Source: Elymus sibiricus (Eukaryota > Streptophyta > Magnoliopsida > Poales > Poaceae). From it: a DNA stretch of 64,000 bases. Positions 11,090 through 22,800 of the stretch are shown here, piece after piece; the first letter of the stretch is position 1, and the number at the start of each line of letters is the position of its first letter. Position numbers and translations under genes: made by a program. The stretch spans positions 184,570,936 through 184,634,935 of the forward strand of contig CM077676.1 in NCBI GenBank assembly GCA_039707655.1. Direction: 5' to 3'. The notes beneath the pieces are model-generated. The model worked only from the letters and a program-made list of their open reading frames with translations, did no database searches and was not told the DNA's origin.

Positions 11090-11971
11090 ACGCGAATAGC
11101 TCTGGAGGCAGGTATAATCTAATGCCGGCCGCGGCGGCCCTCCGTGCCTGCCACCACCGTGGCCTCCACCTCCGCCATAACTTCCCTATGTCCGGCTGCA
11201 CTTCACCCGATGGGGATGACCCGGGGGAAGAGTGGCTCCTCCGCTTCTGTGAAGCCGAGGCGGGGGTCAACTGTGTTGTGCGCTAAACCGGGCAACACAC
11301 CGGGTGTGTATGCCGATGATGTCGTGGAGGTGGCCTTAGTGACCCAAGCGGGCAGCGGCTCCCATGGTCTACATTTCCACGGTGTCGGCGGCGGCCGCGA
11401 AGGTGCTGGCCGCCTCCGTTGGCAAGCCGCGGTTCCGCCAACGTTTGTAGTGGATGGCGCGGCCAGCCACGGTGCACTAGACGCCGTGCTCCCCCGCGTG
11501 CCGCCGTGGAGCAACTGGCCACTCCTCTGTGAGCTAGCTTGGAGCGGCGAGTTGCTACACCAGGGGCTAGCTTGGAGCAGCGGCTTGCTCCTCCGCTTGC
11601 CCGCCTGTAGCCTTGCCCATGGTATTGACGGCCTGGGGCGGGGAGGGAGGTGGAGCACCGAGTTGCCTGGCTCGTATCCGGCAGGCTCGGCTTGGCACCC
11701 AACCGGCTTTTACACCGGAGAACTCGTCTTCATGCTCGCCGGATGCTATGGAGAGTGTGGAGAAAATGTTGCAAGGAGGAGATGGGGAGCGGAGGTGTGG
11801 TGCGGTTCTTGCAAGGCGTCTGGCCTCGTTTAACTAGCGGGCAGACGCGAGGAGCCAAGCGGCGTTGTGTTGAATGCCGGTAGGCTCGCGGATGGACGTG
11901 TGGCCGGAGTTGGTTTCTCGGCACACACGAGGGTTCAATGGAGGTAGGCAGGGCAGTCTGAAGCCGGTTGA
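11090..11971. other. GC-rich non-coding segment
   Basis: Very GC-rich, so long frames are open on both strands (a 229-residue plus-strand frame and about 150-residue minus-strand frames). None has a recognisable domain or natural composition, and they overlap one another. Perhaps the GC-rich 5' part of a degraded gene or transposon; no call is supported. Confidence 0.45.
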
Positions 11972-12205
11972 GAGCATGGTTAATAATATAGCCAACAATT
12001 GGCTATAAGAAGTTGCCATGTCATTTAGAGTCAACGTAATAGCCGGCTTGTACAATAGTAAGATATAAATATGTAGTACTTTGTTAATAGCTGGCTCACC
12101 ATACATTCTCACAAAGTGTCTTGGGTCTCATGCTATAGCCGGCTCTTATTCTATAGCCCGCTTTCCTTCTCTCTCCTCTTCTCTCTCTTCCAACTAAGAA
12201 AAGAT
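11972..12205. mobile_element. Probable MITE (TAATATAGCC / TATAGCCGGC type)
   Basis: About 230 bp with the repeated motif (A)TAGCC(A/G)GC in both orientations, a CACAAAGTGTCTTGGG-like core and a pyrimidine-rich right end. The layout matches a frequent grass MITE as I remember it. Exact ends and duplication are not resolved. Confidence 0.45.
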
Positions 12206-13169
12206 ATAATGCGGTGAGGAGGCATGTTCAGCCTGGCGTGCAGCGGGTGCTGCTCTCTCAGCTGGCGCGCCGGTTCAATGCCTGCGCCAGTGAGAGGTCG
12301 CGTCCGCTCTGGCACCGGGTGAGAGAGGACGGCATGGTCCGTAGATCAGCATGCGTCGGCAGTGTGTCTCCTACCTCACCGACGATGACCACATCAACGC
12401 TGCATCGCCGCCCTTCCATGGTGGACAGGATCCGGTCGGATCTTTCACCGCCTGTGAGGAGAGAGACAATGCTTACCGCCCATCTTGTTTAGATCAGGAG
12501 AGGGTGAGCGTGTGAAGGGAGCAACCCTGGCTAGCCGCAAGCGCTAAAACTCCAGCCTACGTGTATAGTGATGATTTTCATTTTTCGCTCCATACCAATC
12601 GTTTTAATAAATTGTATAACACGCCATTGAAAAACAAAAGTCGTGTCTTGCTAAAAAAATGTATTTTATAAACGTGGCAACTCGATCAGTAGCAAGCCAC
12701 CGCCTCCTGGTCGTTCACGTGTGGTCCCGGACCATCAACACCTGCGGATCAAATTATCACGCGAGCTCACTCTTCGTACAAAAGTGCGCTCCAGCACGTA
12801 CCCGGTACCTGCGCATGCAAAAATCATGCACCTACGGGTTTATTTGTTTACTGTGCATTACGTAACTCTCATATGTGCGAGACAGCAAGAGACCGACTGC
12901 GTGCGCCTCTTCTCTTCATATATGTACTCCAGTGTTTGTGTGATGTCCAAAAAATAACAATAGTACTCCAGCATTCCTGTGGGGACCGTTGGATCGTCGA
13001 TCAAATGGACACAAGTAGAGATCATAAAAATTTGCAGAAAACCCCTCAGAGAGTCTCAAAATTTCGCTCGGGTCCAGAGGTTTTATCCACGATCCAACGG
13101 CCGGAGAACTATCGTATCGTGGGAGCTTGGGAGGCCTTGGAGCACCAGATTTTTTCCTACAAGGGATCA
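12206..13169. other. No gene recognised
   Basis: Mixed composition with short open frames only. At 12980-13160 a non-repetitive lead-in ends where the GA/GT tract begins. Confidence 0.5.
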
Positions 13170-13958
13170 TCCTACAAACAAATGGTGTGTGTGCGTGAGA
13201 ACTGGCATAGAGAAAGAGAGTAACCTAGAGAGAGAGAGAGGGGGGGAGAGCGTGCATATGAGAGATCGACCTCGAGATAGATCGTGTGTCTAAAAGAGAG
13301 AGGGAGAGAGATAGAGAGCGAGAGAGAGAAGGGAGTACTGCATGTGTGAAAAGACACAAAGAGTGTGTGTGTGAGAGGTATCGACATAAAGAGAGACGGT
13401 AGCTAGTGTGTGTGCACGATCGAGAGAAATAGAGGTAGACAACAGATCGAGGATCAGAGAGAGACATCAGAGTATGCGGGTGTGAGAGATGTAGGGAAGA
13501 AGGCTCAGTGATCGATTGAGCATGTTTGTGTGCGACAGAGAAAGGATGGGAGAAGTTACATGGAGTACACATGAATGGTTAGGGAGCGAGATACATTGTG
13601 TGCAAGGGAGGCCGACAGAGACGGGGTGCGTGGAACGAAGGGGCCTACAAACATTGTGCGAGAGAGACCTAGAGAGAGCGCACGAGAAAGAATGCCGAGT
13701 GCGTGTGTATGTGTGCTGTGGAGAAAGAGAGTTCTTGCTACAAACAAATAGGGAGCGCGGGAGACACTACACAGAGAGGGTGTGTTTCAAGAAGGGGCGA
13801 GATATCTACATCGATACAAGGAGCGCGAGAGAGACATATACGAGAGAGGGGAAGCGGGACTGTGTAATAGATGGATAAACCTAGCCAGAGGCTGGTCAAT
13901 AAGTGTGTGTGGGAGAGACAGGAGTCGGGGGTGTGAAAGGGAGAGTTGTGTGTGTGTG
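13170..13958 (+). repeat. Degenerate GA/GT tract, left half
   Basis: Imperfect (GA)n and (GT)n runs on the plus strand, the same texture as 1675-2935 but without a strand switch. It stops at the hAT-like insertion and resumes at 15290. Confidence 0.75.
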
Positions 13959-15289
13959 CAGGCACGGATGCAGGGGGGACGAGGGGGGGCGAGACCCCCC
14001 CCCCCCCAACGATCGTGTCATCCCGTGTAGCGATCAGCTATAGGCTAATCTTTTTTGCCTGCGCACTTGTCTGTAGCTTGCTTCGCCCCCCCTATCCCTT
14101 GGGCCTTTATTACTAATGTGAAGCATCAGCCCATCTGCTCATGTACAGCCCATTGGCTAAAGGCACAAAATCAACGAACTGGCCAGCCTAACCACGAACA
14201 CCTTAGTTAGTTGCAGAACGCAGCCACGATTACGCATGCACATATCGTCACTTCGTTTCCAAACCGCCGCTGCGATCTAGAAGGACGCCTGTTGCAATCG
14301 GATCTCTCATCTCTCCATCGCGCGGCCATTGAGTAGCGGAGAAGGGAAGAGGACGCCACCACGCCGGGACAGGCAGGTGTTGATCCACGGAGACGTTGCC
14401 GGTTGCCAGCAGACAGGGTGCACGGATGAGCAGCAACAACACAAGGGGAGAAGGTAGTTGATTTTCGCATCAGATTAATTCGTGCCTTTGAAAAGTATAG
14501 AAGTATAATCACACAGACTATAGTCTATAGTCATTAAGAAGAAGAAGAAGAAGAAGAATTAATTCATATTTTTTTCAAACCAGTAGGTTCAAACTCTCAG
14601 CCATCAAAACCAAGGACAGATTCATGGGGTCAAAGGGCCAGTTAGTAGCAGCACGCAGCCATGCAATGCACACGCAGATCCATAATCACTTCGTTTCCAA
14701 GCGGCCTGCTACGATCAAGCGTCACACATGTCGCTTGCCTGCTATTGGATCTTTCCGTGACTGTTGCATCACAATCAGGAGAAGCGGAGATGGGTAGGCC
14801 GACCGCACGAATGGCAACAAAACGAGGAAAAAAGGTAGTTTATTTTGAGCATTATATTAGTCCTGGTTGGTCCTTCCCAAACTAAACATCTTTCTCCCTA
14901 TACCACTCTTCTTAATTTGCTCCCACAGAATCGCATGCTTTCGCCGGTTCTGGCTTTGGTATTTGGTTAAATCAGTGAGGTCCATCTCGCCAATTCCAAT
15001 AAAAATAATGAGATAAGGTAATGTATTATTTACCCACATTGCATTACTACAAATTATTACTTCATGAAATTATCTTGTGTTTCTAGTGTTGTGAGTTTAT
15101 TTTGTCATTTATCAATTTTCTTTAAGTTTTGATCATGTGAATGCAATGAATAGAGAAGAAAGGGCATGTTTGCACCATGGCATCTCCATTAGACCAGACC
15201 CTAAGATTTTTTTTTATAACATAGACGTTCCCCATGAGACATAGTGTGAAACCTCGCCCCCCTATGTCAAAATCCTGGCTCCGTCCCTG
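13959..15289. mobile_element. hAT-like non-autonomous DNA transposon (1.33 kb)
   Basis: The left end CAGGCACGGATGCAGG and the reverse complement of the right end, CAGGGACGGAGCCAGG, form imperfect terminal inverted repeats of the plant hAT type (CAGGG-G-CGGA). TGTGTGTG stands on both sides (13951-13958 and 15290-15297), which fits the 8-bp hAT target duplication, although the GT-rich target weakens this. No transposase frame remains. A C-homopolymer lies near 13996 and an (AAG)n run at 14536-14558. Confidence 0.7.
14210..14850. repeat. Internal direct duplication in the hAT-like element
   Basis: The segment from about 14210 to 14460 (CGCAGCCACG..., CACTTCGTTTCCAA..., ending AAGGTAGTTGATTTT) recurs imperfectly at about 14650-14850 (CGCAGCCATG..., CACTTCGTTTCCAA..., AAGGTAGTTTATTTT). 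An old partial duplication of the element's interior. Confidence 0.6.
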
Positions 15290-15338
15290 TGTGTGTGAGA
15301 GGGAGACAGGGGTCGGGAGGGGGCAGGCGAAAGCAAAG

Positions 15339-15391
<53 letters not shown>

Positions 15392-15900
15392 TGTGTGTGT
15401 ATGTGTGTGTGTGTGTTTGTGAGAGAGTTAGAGAGAGAGAGAGAGATTGTCTGACCAGTAAACAAAGGAATAGTTTTAGTTTTGGAACTGAGGTGAAGAG
15501 GGAAAGGAGACGCCGACAAACGGTGTGTGTGTGAGAGAGAGATAGATTTTAGTGGTAGGAGTCATATCTAGAAAGAGATGAGGTGCGTGATAGATCCCTA
15601 GAGAGAGAGAGACAAAATGAAAGCCGAGTGAGAGAGAGAGTGTGTGGCGGGGAAAAATAACGCTAGGTAGCTGGAGAGATACCAGAGCATGATAGAGACG
15701 TAAGAGATAATGAAAGCCGAGTGGTCTACAGAAATAGAGAGAGTGTGACACGTGTTGAGAGAGACGGCGAGAGACTATGTTTGTGAAAAAAGAGAAACAT
15801 GTACTGAGTGTGCGGGTGAGATAGAGAAAAGAGAGTGATAGCTATACTACTATATGAAGGAGCACACGAGAGAGACCTAGAGAGAGATGGGCATGAAAGG
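15290..15900 (+). repeat. Degenerate GA/GT tract, right half, with (GT)n
   Basis: Continues the tract interrupted at 13958. It contains a nearly pure (GT)n run at about 15341-15420, then (GA)n-rich sequence that fades into AT-rich DNA after 15900. Confidence 0.8.
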
Positions 15901-16487
15901 AGATTCAAATATTTAGTTGCGTGTGTAAAAGATGTCAACATAAAAGGGATTCAAATATTTGATTTAGAGATGATGATACATGTACTTCATACTCGAACCA
16001 AAATTGATCTATCAAACATGCATATTCGTTTGAATTTGGGCACATGTATGTTATTTAATTTCTCGATATTAGTGATCCATGCACTTGAGTTGAACATAAA
16101 GTGGTTTCAAATATTTGAATTCAACCTTATGAATTTAAGATTATGGCATTTGTAAACCATATATATAAAGGGTGTTGTGCTTTTGAAAGTATATATGAAA
16201 AATGATGTATATAGATTTGTATTCGAATACAAACTGGATCCTGCCCGAAAAAAAGAATACAAAATGGATTCGAATTGAGTTGGCACGGTAAACGTGAAAG
16301 CTTATTCTCCTAAATTTTGAACGAAGCGGCGAAACACCCAGTCCCTCATCGGCCGTAACCGCCCGAAACCAAATTTTGGGTGATGGAAATTACTACCTAT
16401 GCCCTGACACGCAAAACCTGCGGGCTTGATTTCTATAGGTCTCGATAGGGGTAATTTTGTAATTTCACTCAAACGTGACATAACCGC
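15901..16487. other. AT-rich non-coding, then 5' flank of the ORF2-like gene
   Basis: Bases 15901-16280 are AT-rich with repeated TTCAAATATTTGA-like palindromic motifs. From 16300 the composition rises towards that of the gene leader. No gene. Confidence 0.5.
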
Positions 16488-16607
16488 CTCTCACCCCGAT
16501 TCATACACGGTGGGCGCCAAAATACAGTCTCTCCTCGGCCGAAATCGGCTCTCACCCCGATTCATACACGGTGGGCGCCAAAACAAACTCTCCTCGGCCG
16601 AAATCGC
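16488..16607 (+). repeat. 61-bp tandem duplication upstream of the ORF2-like gene
   Basis: Two nearly identical units starting at 16488 and 16549 (CTCTCACCCCGATTCATACA, then GTGGGCGCCAAAA and CTCCTCGGCCGAAATCG). A third GTGGGCGCCAAAACACC block stands alone at about 16789. They lie 260-370 bp before the candidate ATG and so in the likely promoter. Confidence 0.85.
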
Positions 16608-16863
16608 TCTCGCCCAATATTTAGGGTATGCGAGATTACCGTCCTACCCCCAACCGACCAATATCGCTTTGATGTCTGAAATTTTAAACGGGGGCTAAGT
16701 TTGTAACTTTCCCCGCATCTGAGACAAGCATGTCCCAAAGACATGGTTCCCCCCTACCTCTCTCTCCCTCCATTTCCCCATTCGTACTCCGTGGGCGCCA
16801 AAACACCCTCTCCACCCCAGCCTCCTCCGTCCGCCACCCCATCTGCCGCCGTCCTCCTCCACC

Positions 16864-19800
16864 ATGCCGGAGCTGATACCCCGACGCTGTTGTCCATTAC
16901 AAGAGATTGACCTCTCTCATCCATGGTTCTGGACCAAGATCCTTGCATCGCGTCCTCTCGCTTCATCCACGCCATCGTCCACCTTGCCGGGGCCGCTCCT
17001 ACGACCATCTCGTCCACCGCGCCGGGACATATCCCCCGCCGCCACCGTCTGCCCTGCCAGATCTGCTTCCACGCCACCGACAGCCATCGCAACCGCATCA
17101 CCCTCAACTTCTCAGCAGATGCCTACACGGCGCCGCAACAGAGGCGGTACTCTTTCATATCTGCTCAAGTTATTTATCTCAGCCAGAAAATAGATCGCCA
17201 CTGCTTTATTGTGTATTCTTGTCCATCACTTAGAATCTTACTTCTTAGTTGAAAGCAAACATTGTTTGCGAAGTAGCCTATGTCTCCTTTGCACCTTCAG
17301 ATCCGCCATGGTACGCTCAAGACTATACTCACAATGCTTATGGTTTTCCCCTTTTATATTCACTACCATCATCCTAGGTGCTTCGTGTCATGCCAGCACT
17401 GCTCCTCAACCCATCAAGCGAAACAACATGGCACTCATATTTCCAAAGCTTAGTTGTTCAAATACGAATCTGATACGATGTTGATATTACTAAAACAGAG
17501 AACGTTTAATTGGTCAGCTAATGTTCCTACTTTAGTTTCAAAAAAGCATGTGCGCCACATATAGAGAGACATCAGGGAATTGCAGTTCTTTATGCGCTCT
17601 GGTTCATCATGGGTGGGCAACGAACATTGTAGTATCCAAAATCTGATTGCTCTTCTTTAACCTGTTCCTCTTTTGTTCTTTATTAAGTATAGCAGTACAG
17701 TATGTTCCTTGCCTGGAAGAGGAGCAGGGACATTTGCAGTTGACAGGTCTATTGTGTCGCTTTTGATGGATGCTTTCAACTCTTCGAGTTGGTCTACCAT
17801 AATATCCAGGAAATGTTGGGAGCTGTGTCACCTTTGAGAGTCTAGACTGATAGTAACAGTAGTGCACCTTCAGTTGAAGAGAGCTGCCCCTGTAGGGGAT
17901 CCAAAGCCTATCTAGCCATATCGGCAATACAAGCCCATATTTTCTAGCTAGTTCCACTTTCCCGATTTTACTCGTGATGCTTAGGGTTTTCCCATTTTAT
18001 CTACACTATGATTTGTATGTGCTTTGTGTCGTACTAGCAGCACTCCTCCCTTCAAGCTAAACAACACACCACTCATAATTCCAAAGCTTAGTTGTTCATA
18101 TATGAATGTGATATGATAAATATATTAGTTAACAGACACACATTTAATTGGTCAGCTAATGTTTCCACTAGAGTTCCCAAACGCACATGGCCACATATAG
18201 AGAGACAGCAGGGAATTGCATTTCTTTGTGCGCTCTGGTTCATCATGGGTGGGCAACAAACATTGTATTATCCAAAATCGGCTTGCTCTTCTTTAGCATG
18301 TTCCTCTTCGGTTCTTCTTTAATAAGTATAGTAGTAAAGTATGTTCCTTGTCGGGAAGAGGAGCAGGGACACTTGTAGTCCACGGGTCTATTGGGTCATT
18401 TCTGATCGATGCCTTCAACTCTTTGAGTTGGTCTGCCATAATATCCAGGAAATGCTGAGAGCTATGTCGCCTTTGATAGTCTAGACTGATAGTAACAGTA
18501 GTGCGCCTTTAGTTCAAGAGAGCTGCCCCTGTAGAGGATCCAAAGCCTTTGTAGCCGTACCGGCAATACAAGCCCATATTTTCTAGCTGGTTCCACTTTC
18601 CCAATTTTACTCGTGATGCTTAGGGACTTCCCATTTTATCTACACTATCATCAGTTCAAGTGCTTTGTGTCGTACTAGCAGCACTCCACCCTTCAAGCTA
18701 AACAACACACCACTCATATTTCCAAAGCTTAGTTGTTCATATCCGAATGTGATATGATAATGATATTAGTTACCAGACACATTTAATTGGTCAGCTAATG
18801 TTCCCACTTGAGTTTCCAAATGCACGTGGCCTGGTTTATCATGAGCTTAGTTTCCAAATGTATATAAAGAAGTGGAATCTCAATAATATGCTTCCTCTTC
18901 TATTCTTTAACATGTTCCTCTTCTGTTCTTCTTTAATAAGTACAGTATGTTCCTTGTCGGTAAGGGGAGCAGGGAGATCTGCAGTAAATAGGTCTATTGG
19001 CCACTTTTGCTAGATGCTTTCAGCACTTCGAGTTGGTCTGCCATAATATCCAGGAAATGTTAGGAGGTGTGTAGCCTTTGAGAGACTAGACTGATAGTAA
19101 CAGTAGTGCGCCTTTAGTTGAATAGAGCTGGATTGTAGGGGATCGAAATGCTTTCGATTAGTAGCTGCAATACAACCCCATGTTTTCGAGCCAGTTCCAC
19201 TTTCCAGATTTATTTATGATATTATGGTTTCCCCCTTTTATCTACACTACTATCTACCTAGATGCTTCATGTTGTACTAGCAACACTCCATCCTTCAAGC
19301 TAAACTACATGCCACTCATAATTCCAAAGGTTAGTTATCAAATTCAAATCTGATACGATACAGATACTAATAAAATAGAGACACATTTAATTGGTCAGCT
19401 AATGTTACTACGCGAGTTTTGAAATGCATGTGCGCCACATATAAACTTTGCATACAGTATATTTTGAACCTATCATCTGCCAACTATCATTACTTCTGGA
19501 GCTCCCAATAGGGAGCCTAATTTTTTGAGTAGTAGTGCCAGATTATATTAATGTATGCACCAAATTACAACACACATGGGCTCTCTCATAAGAATTCCAG
19601 AAGTAGCACACAAGGGTTTACGCCCCTATTATATTAGGATATCCTATGCATTTCAAAGATACTCACTACTATTTCTGTTCTCATGCATATCAGATATTGG
19701 ACATGATCACAATGAATATGAGAATGCGTGCATCAGAGGAATACTGCAGAAAAGTGCAATGGCTAACAAACTTGGCATCAAGGGATTGAGTTCCATTCTG

Positions 19801-22800
19801 GATGGAATGAAACCCACACGCTCTCCACGAATAGATTTGTGTTCAGAATATGATCCTAATGACTATTCTGAACTCTTGCAGTCAAAGGCAGATCGCCTAT
19901 CGTGTTCACCCATCAAGGTGCTTGTTCTAATTTGGCAAGGTTTTATTGGTTGCACATATCTTGCATAAGGTGTCTTGCATTTCTTCTACTTTGTTGCACC
20001 ACCATCTGCTTAGTTTACTCATCATATATGTGAAGATGTCATGCCCATCCATTATCAATACCTATTCCATCTATCATCATACCATGTTTTTCATTCAAAT
20101 GATGTTCTTGTGTATCAGACACCCAAAAGGAAGAGGGTGGTTGTAGAACTTGAAGGAGTACAAACAAAGTCTTTGAAAGAGGTGGTGGTACCGGACAAAT
20201 CTGATAGCACCCCACTTATATTGGTGACAGAACCAGCGCCACAAAACCTAGGCCCGACTCCAGCACACTGTACCCATACTCCACTGGCCATACCACTAGC
20301 CCCACCACACAGGAACCACACTCCAGCAAAAGGTATGCCGATTTCAGTTGCCATAGCACTAGCCGTACCACAGAAAAATCCCAATCCAGCAAAAAGTACA
20401 CCAAATCCACAGGCCAAAGACCTATTCCAACTGCAGAGTGCCCCAATTCCTGCAGATTGGAACCCCATTCCAGTTATTCCTAGTTTAAAAGACAATGCTT
20501 TCAATGTTGTTAGGAACCATGTGCATATCTTCCCATCATGGGAAGATTATAGTGAAGACAAACACCATTTTCACATACTCATGTCGCACTTACGTGTAAG
20601 TGCTATTATTCATGGTGATTATTGTCTTGTTTTCTGTTGATTGAACACATCAATGATTTACATTACATTCTTGTAAATAGGAGAGGGTCAATCTGGATAG
20701 TCATGACAAGCAAAGCTTGCTTGTGCTTTTCAAGGACGCATTGCAGCAGTATCGGTGTTACCTGAGGCAAACACACTTTGATGGCAAGTCTATAAACAAA
20801 ATTTCGGTGAAGTCTCATGTGCTAAATTTACAAGATATTGAATGGAAAAACCTTGTTATGCACTGGTCTCATCCCCAGGAAGAGGTACTGTTTGATACGT
20901 CCATTTTGCATCATGTTTTCCTACTGTTATTTATTATGTTTTTGATCATTATTTCACTTTATGGTACAATTATTATGCATTTTCTCTCTTAAATTGCAAG
21001 TTTCACATGAAGAGGGAGATTGCCGGCAGCTGGAATTCTGGACCGGAAAGGGGTGAAACAGAGATGGCTATTCTGCACAACTCCAAATGAGCTGAAAATT
21101 TACGGAGAATTATTTTGGAATATATAAAAAATACTGGCTAAAGAATTATCAGGAGGGGGCCCACCAGGAAGCCACAAGCCTGGGGGTGCGCCCTACCCCC
21201 TGGGCGCGCCCCCGAGCTTGTGGGGCCCCTGGCAGGCCTCTGGCCCCCTCCTTCTGCTATATGAAGCCATTTGCCCAAGAAAAAATAACAAGAAGTCTTT
21301 CGGGACGAAGCGCCACCGTCTCGAGGCGAAACCTGGGCAGGAGTACTTTTGCTCTCCGGCGGAGCGATTCCACCGGGGAAACTTCCCTCCGAAAGGGGGA
21401 AATCGAAGCCATCGACATCACCAACGAGCCTCTCATCGTGGGAGGACCAATCTTCATCAACATCTTCACCAGCACCATCTCATCTCAAACCCTAGTCCAT
21501 CTCTTGTATTCAATCTTTGTCTCAAAACCTCAGATTGGTACCTGTGGGTTGCTAGTAGTGTTGATTACATCTTGTAGTTGATGCTAGTTGGTTTATTTGG
21601 TGGAAGATTATATGTTCAGATCCTTAATGATATTCAATACCCCTCTGATCTTGAACATGAATATGATTTGTGAGTAGTTCCTTTTGTTCTTGAGGACATG
21701 GGAGAAGTCTTGTCATAAGTAATCATGTGAATTTGGTATTCGTTCGATATTTTGATGATATGTATGTTGTTGCTTCCTTTAGTGGTGTCGTGTGAACGTC
21801 GACTACATGACACTTCACCATCTTTGGGCCTAAGGGAAGGCATTGTGGAGTAGTAATTAGATGATGGGTTGCTAGAGTGACAGAAGCTTAAACCCTAGTT
21901 TATGCGCTATTCCGTAAGGGGCTGATTTTGATCCATATGTTTCTTGCTATGGTTAGAGTTATCTTAATTCTTCTTTCATAGTTGCGGATGCTTGCGAGAG
22001 GGGGTAATCATAAGTGGGAGGCTTGTTCAAGTAAGAATAGCACCCAAGCACCGGTCCACCCACATATCAAATTATCAAAGTAGCGAACGCGAATCAAACA
22101 AATATGATGAAAGTGACTAGATGAAATTCCCATGTGTCCTTGAGAATGCTTTGCTTATTATACGAGTTTGTTCTGGCTTGTCCATTGCTATAAAAAGGAT
22201 TGGGCCACCTTGCTACACTTTATTATACTTGTCACTTGTTACTTGTTACGAATTATCATGCTATCAAAACTATCTGTTACCGATAATTTCAGTGCTTGCA
22301 GAGAATACCTTACTGAAAACCGCTTGTCATTTCCTTCTGCTCCTCGTTGGGTTCGACACTCTTACTTATCAAAAGGACTACGATTGATCCCCTATACTTG
22401 TGGGTCATCACTGTCTATGAGATCACATGACAATTTGAACTCCTACATTTCTGCATGTGCCTTACCGATCTCTTTTGCAGGAAAACTACTCGAAGAAGAA
22501 TAACGGTTTGAAATGGACGACAGGATATCGCAACTATGCTGCTCGCTGCTTTGCTCTTGTTAGTACCTGCTGCCCTGTATCGTTGTACTTACATTCATAC
22601 CTGGTTGATTATGTGACATCTCTGTGCATGATAGCTTGCGTATCCATTGTTCCCTCCAAATTATCAGATCTATATTAATGCTTACATTAATGTAGAATAA
22701 ACCCAATGCTTATGAAGAAGTTTAGCTCTGCATTGTTCTTGTAAGTACCTGTTGTCCTCTATCGCTGTACTTATATTGACAGCTAGTTGTTCATGTACCA

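Noticed and set aside
11144..11833. 229-codon plus-strand frame and overlapping minus-strand frames of 139-151 codons
   Set aside because: GC-rich DNA leaves stops rare on both strands. The translations show no domain, an odd composition and mutual overlap.
16907..17252. Alternative 108-109-codon frames overlapping the first ORF2 exon
   Set aside because: They lack an in-phase donor for the next exon. The 16864 frame ends with the one-base overhang that exon 2 needs.
21011..22430. 8-bp TCACATGA direct repeat as the boundaries of the intronic insertion
   Set aside because: The canonical LTR ends TG...CA with a CTGTT/CTGTC duplication at 20888-22415 explain the insertion better; the 8-mer match is probably chance.
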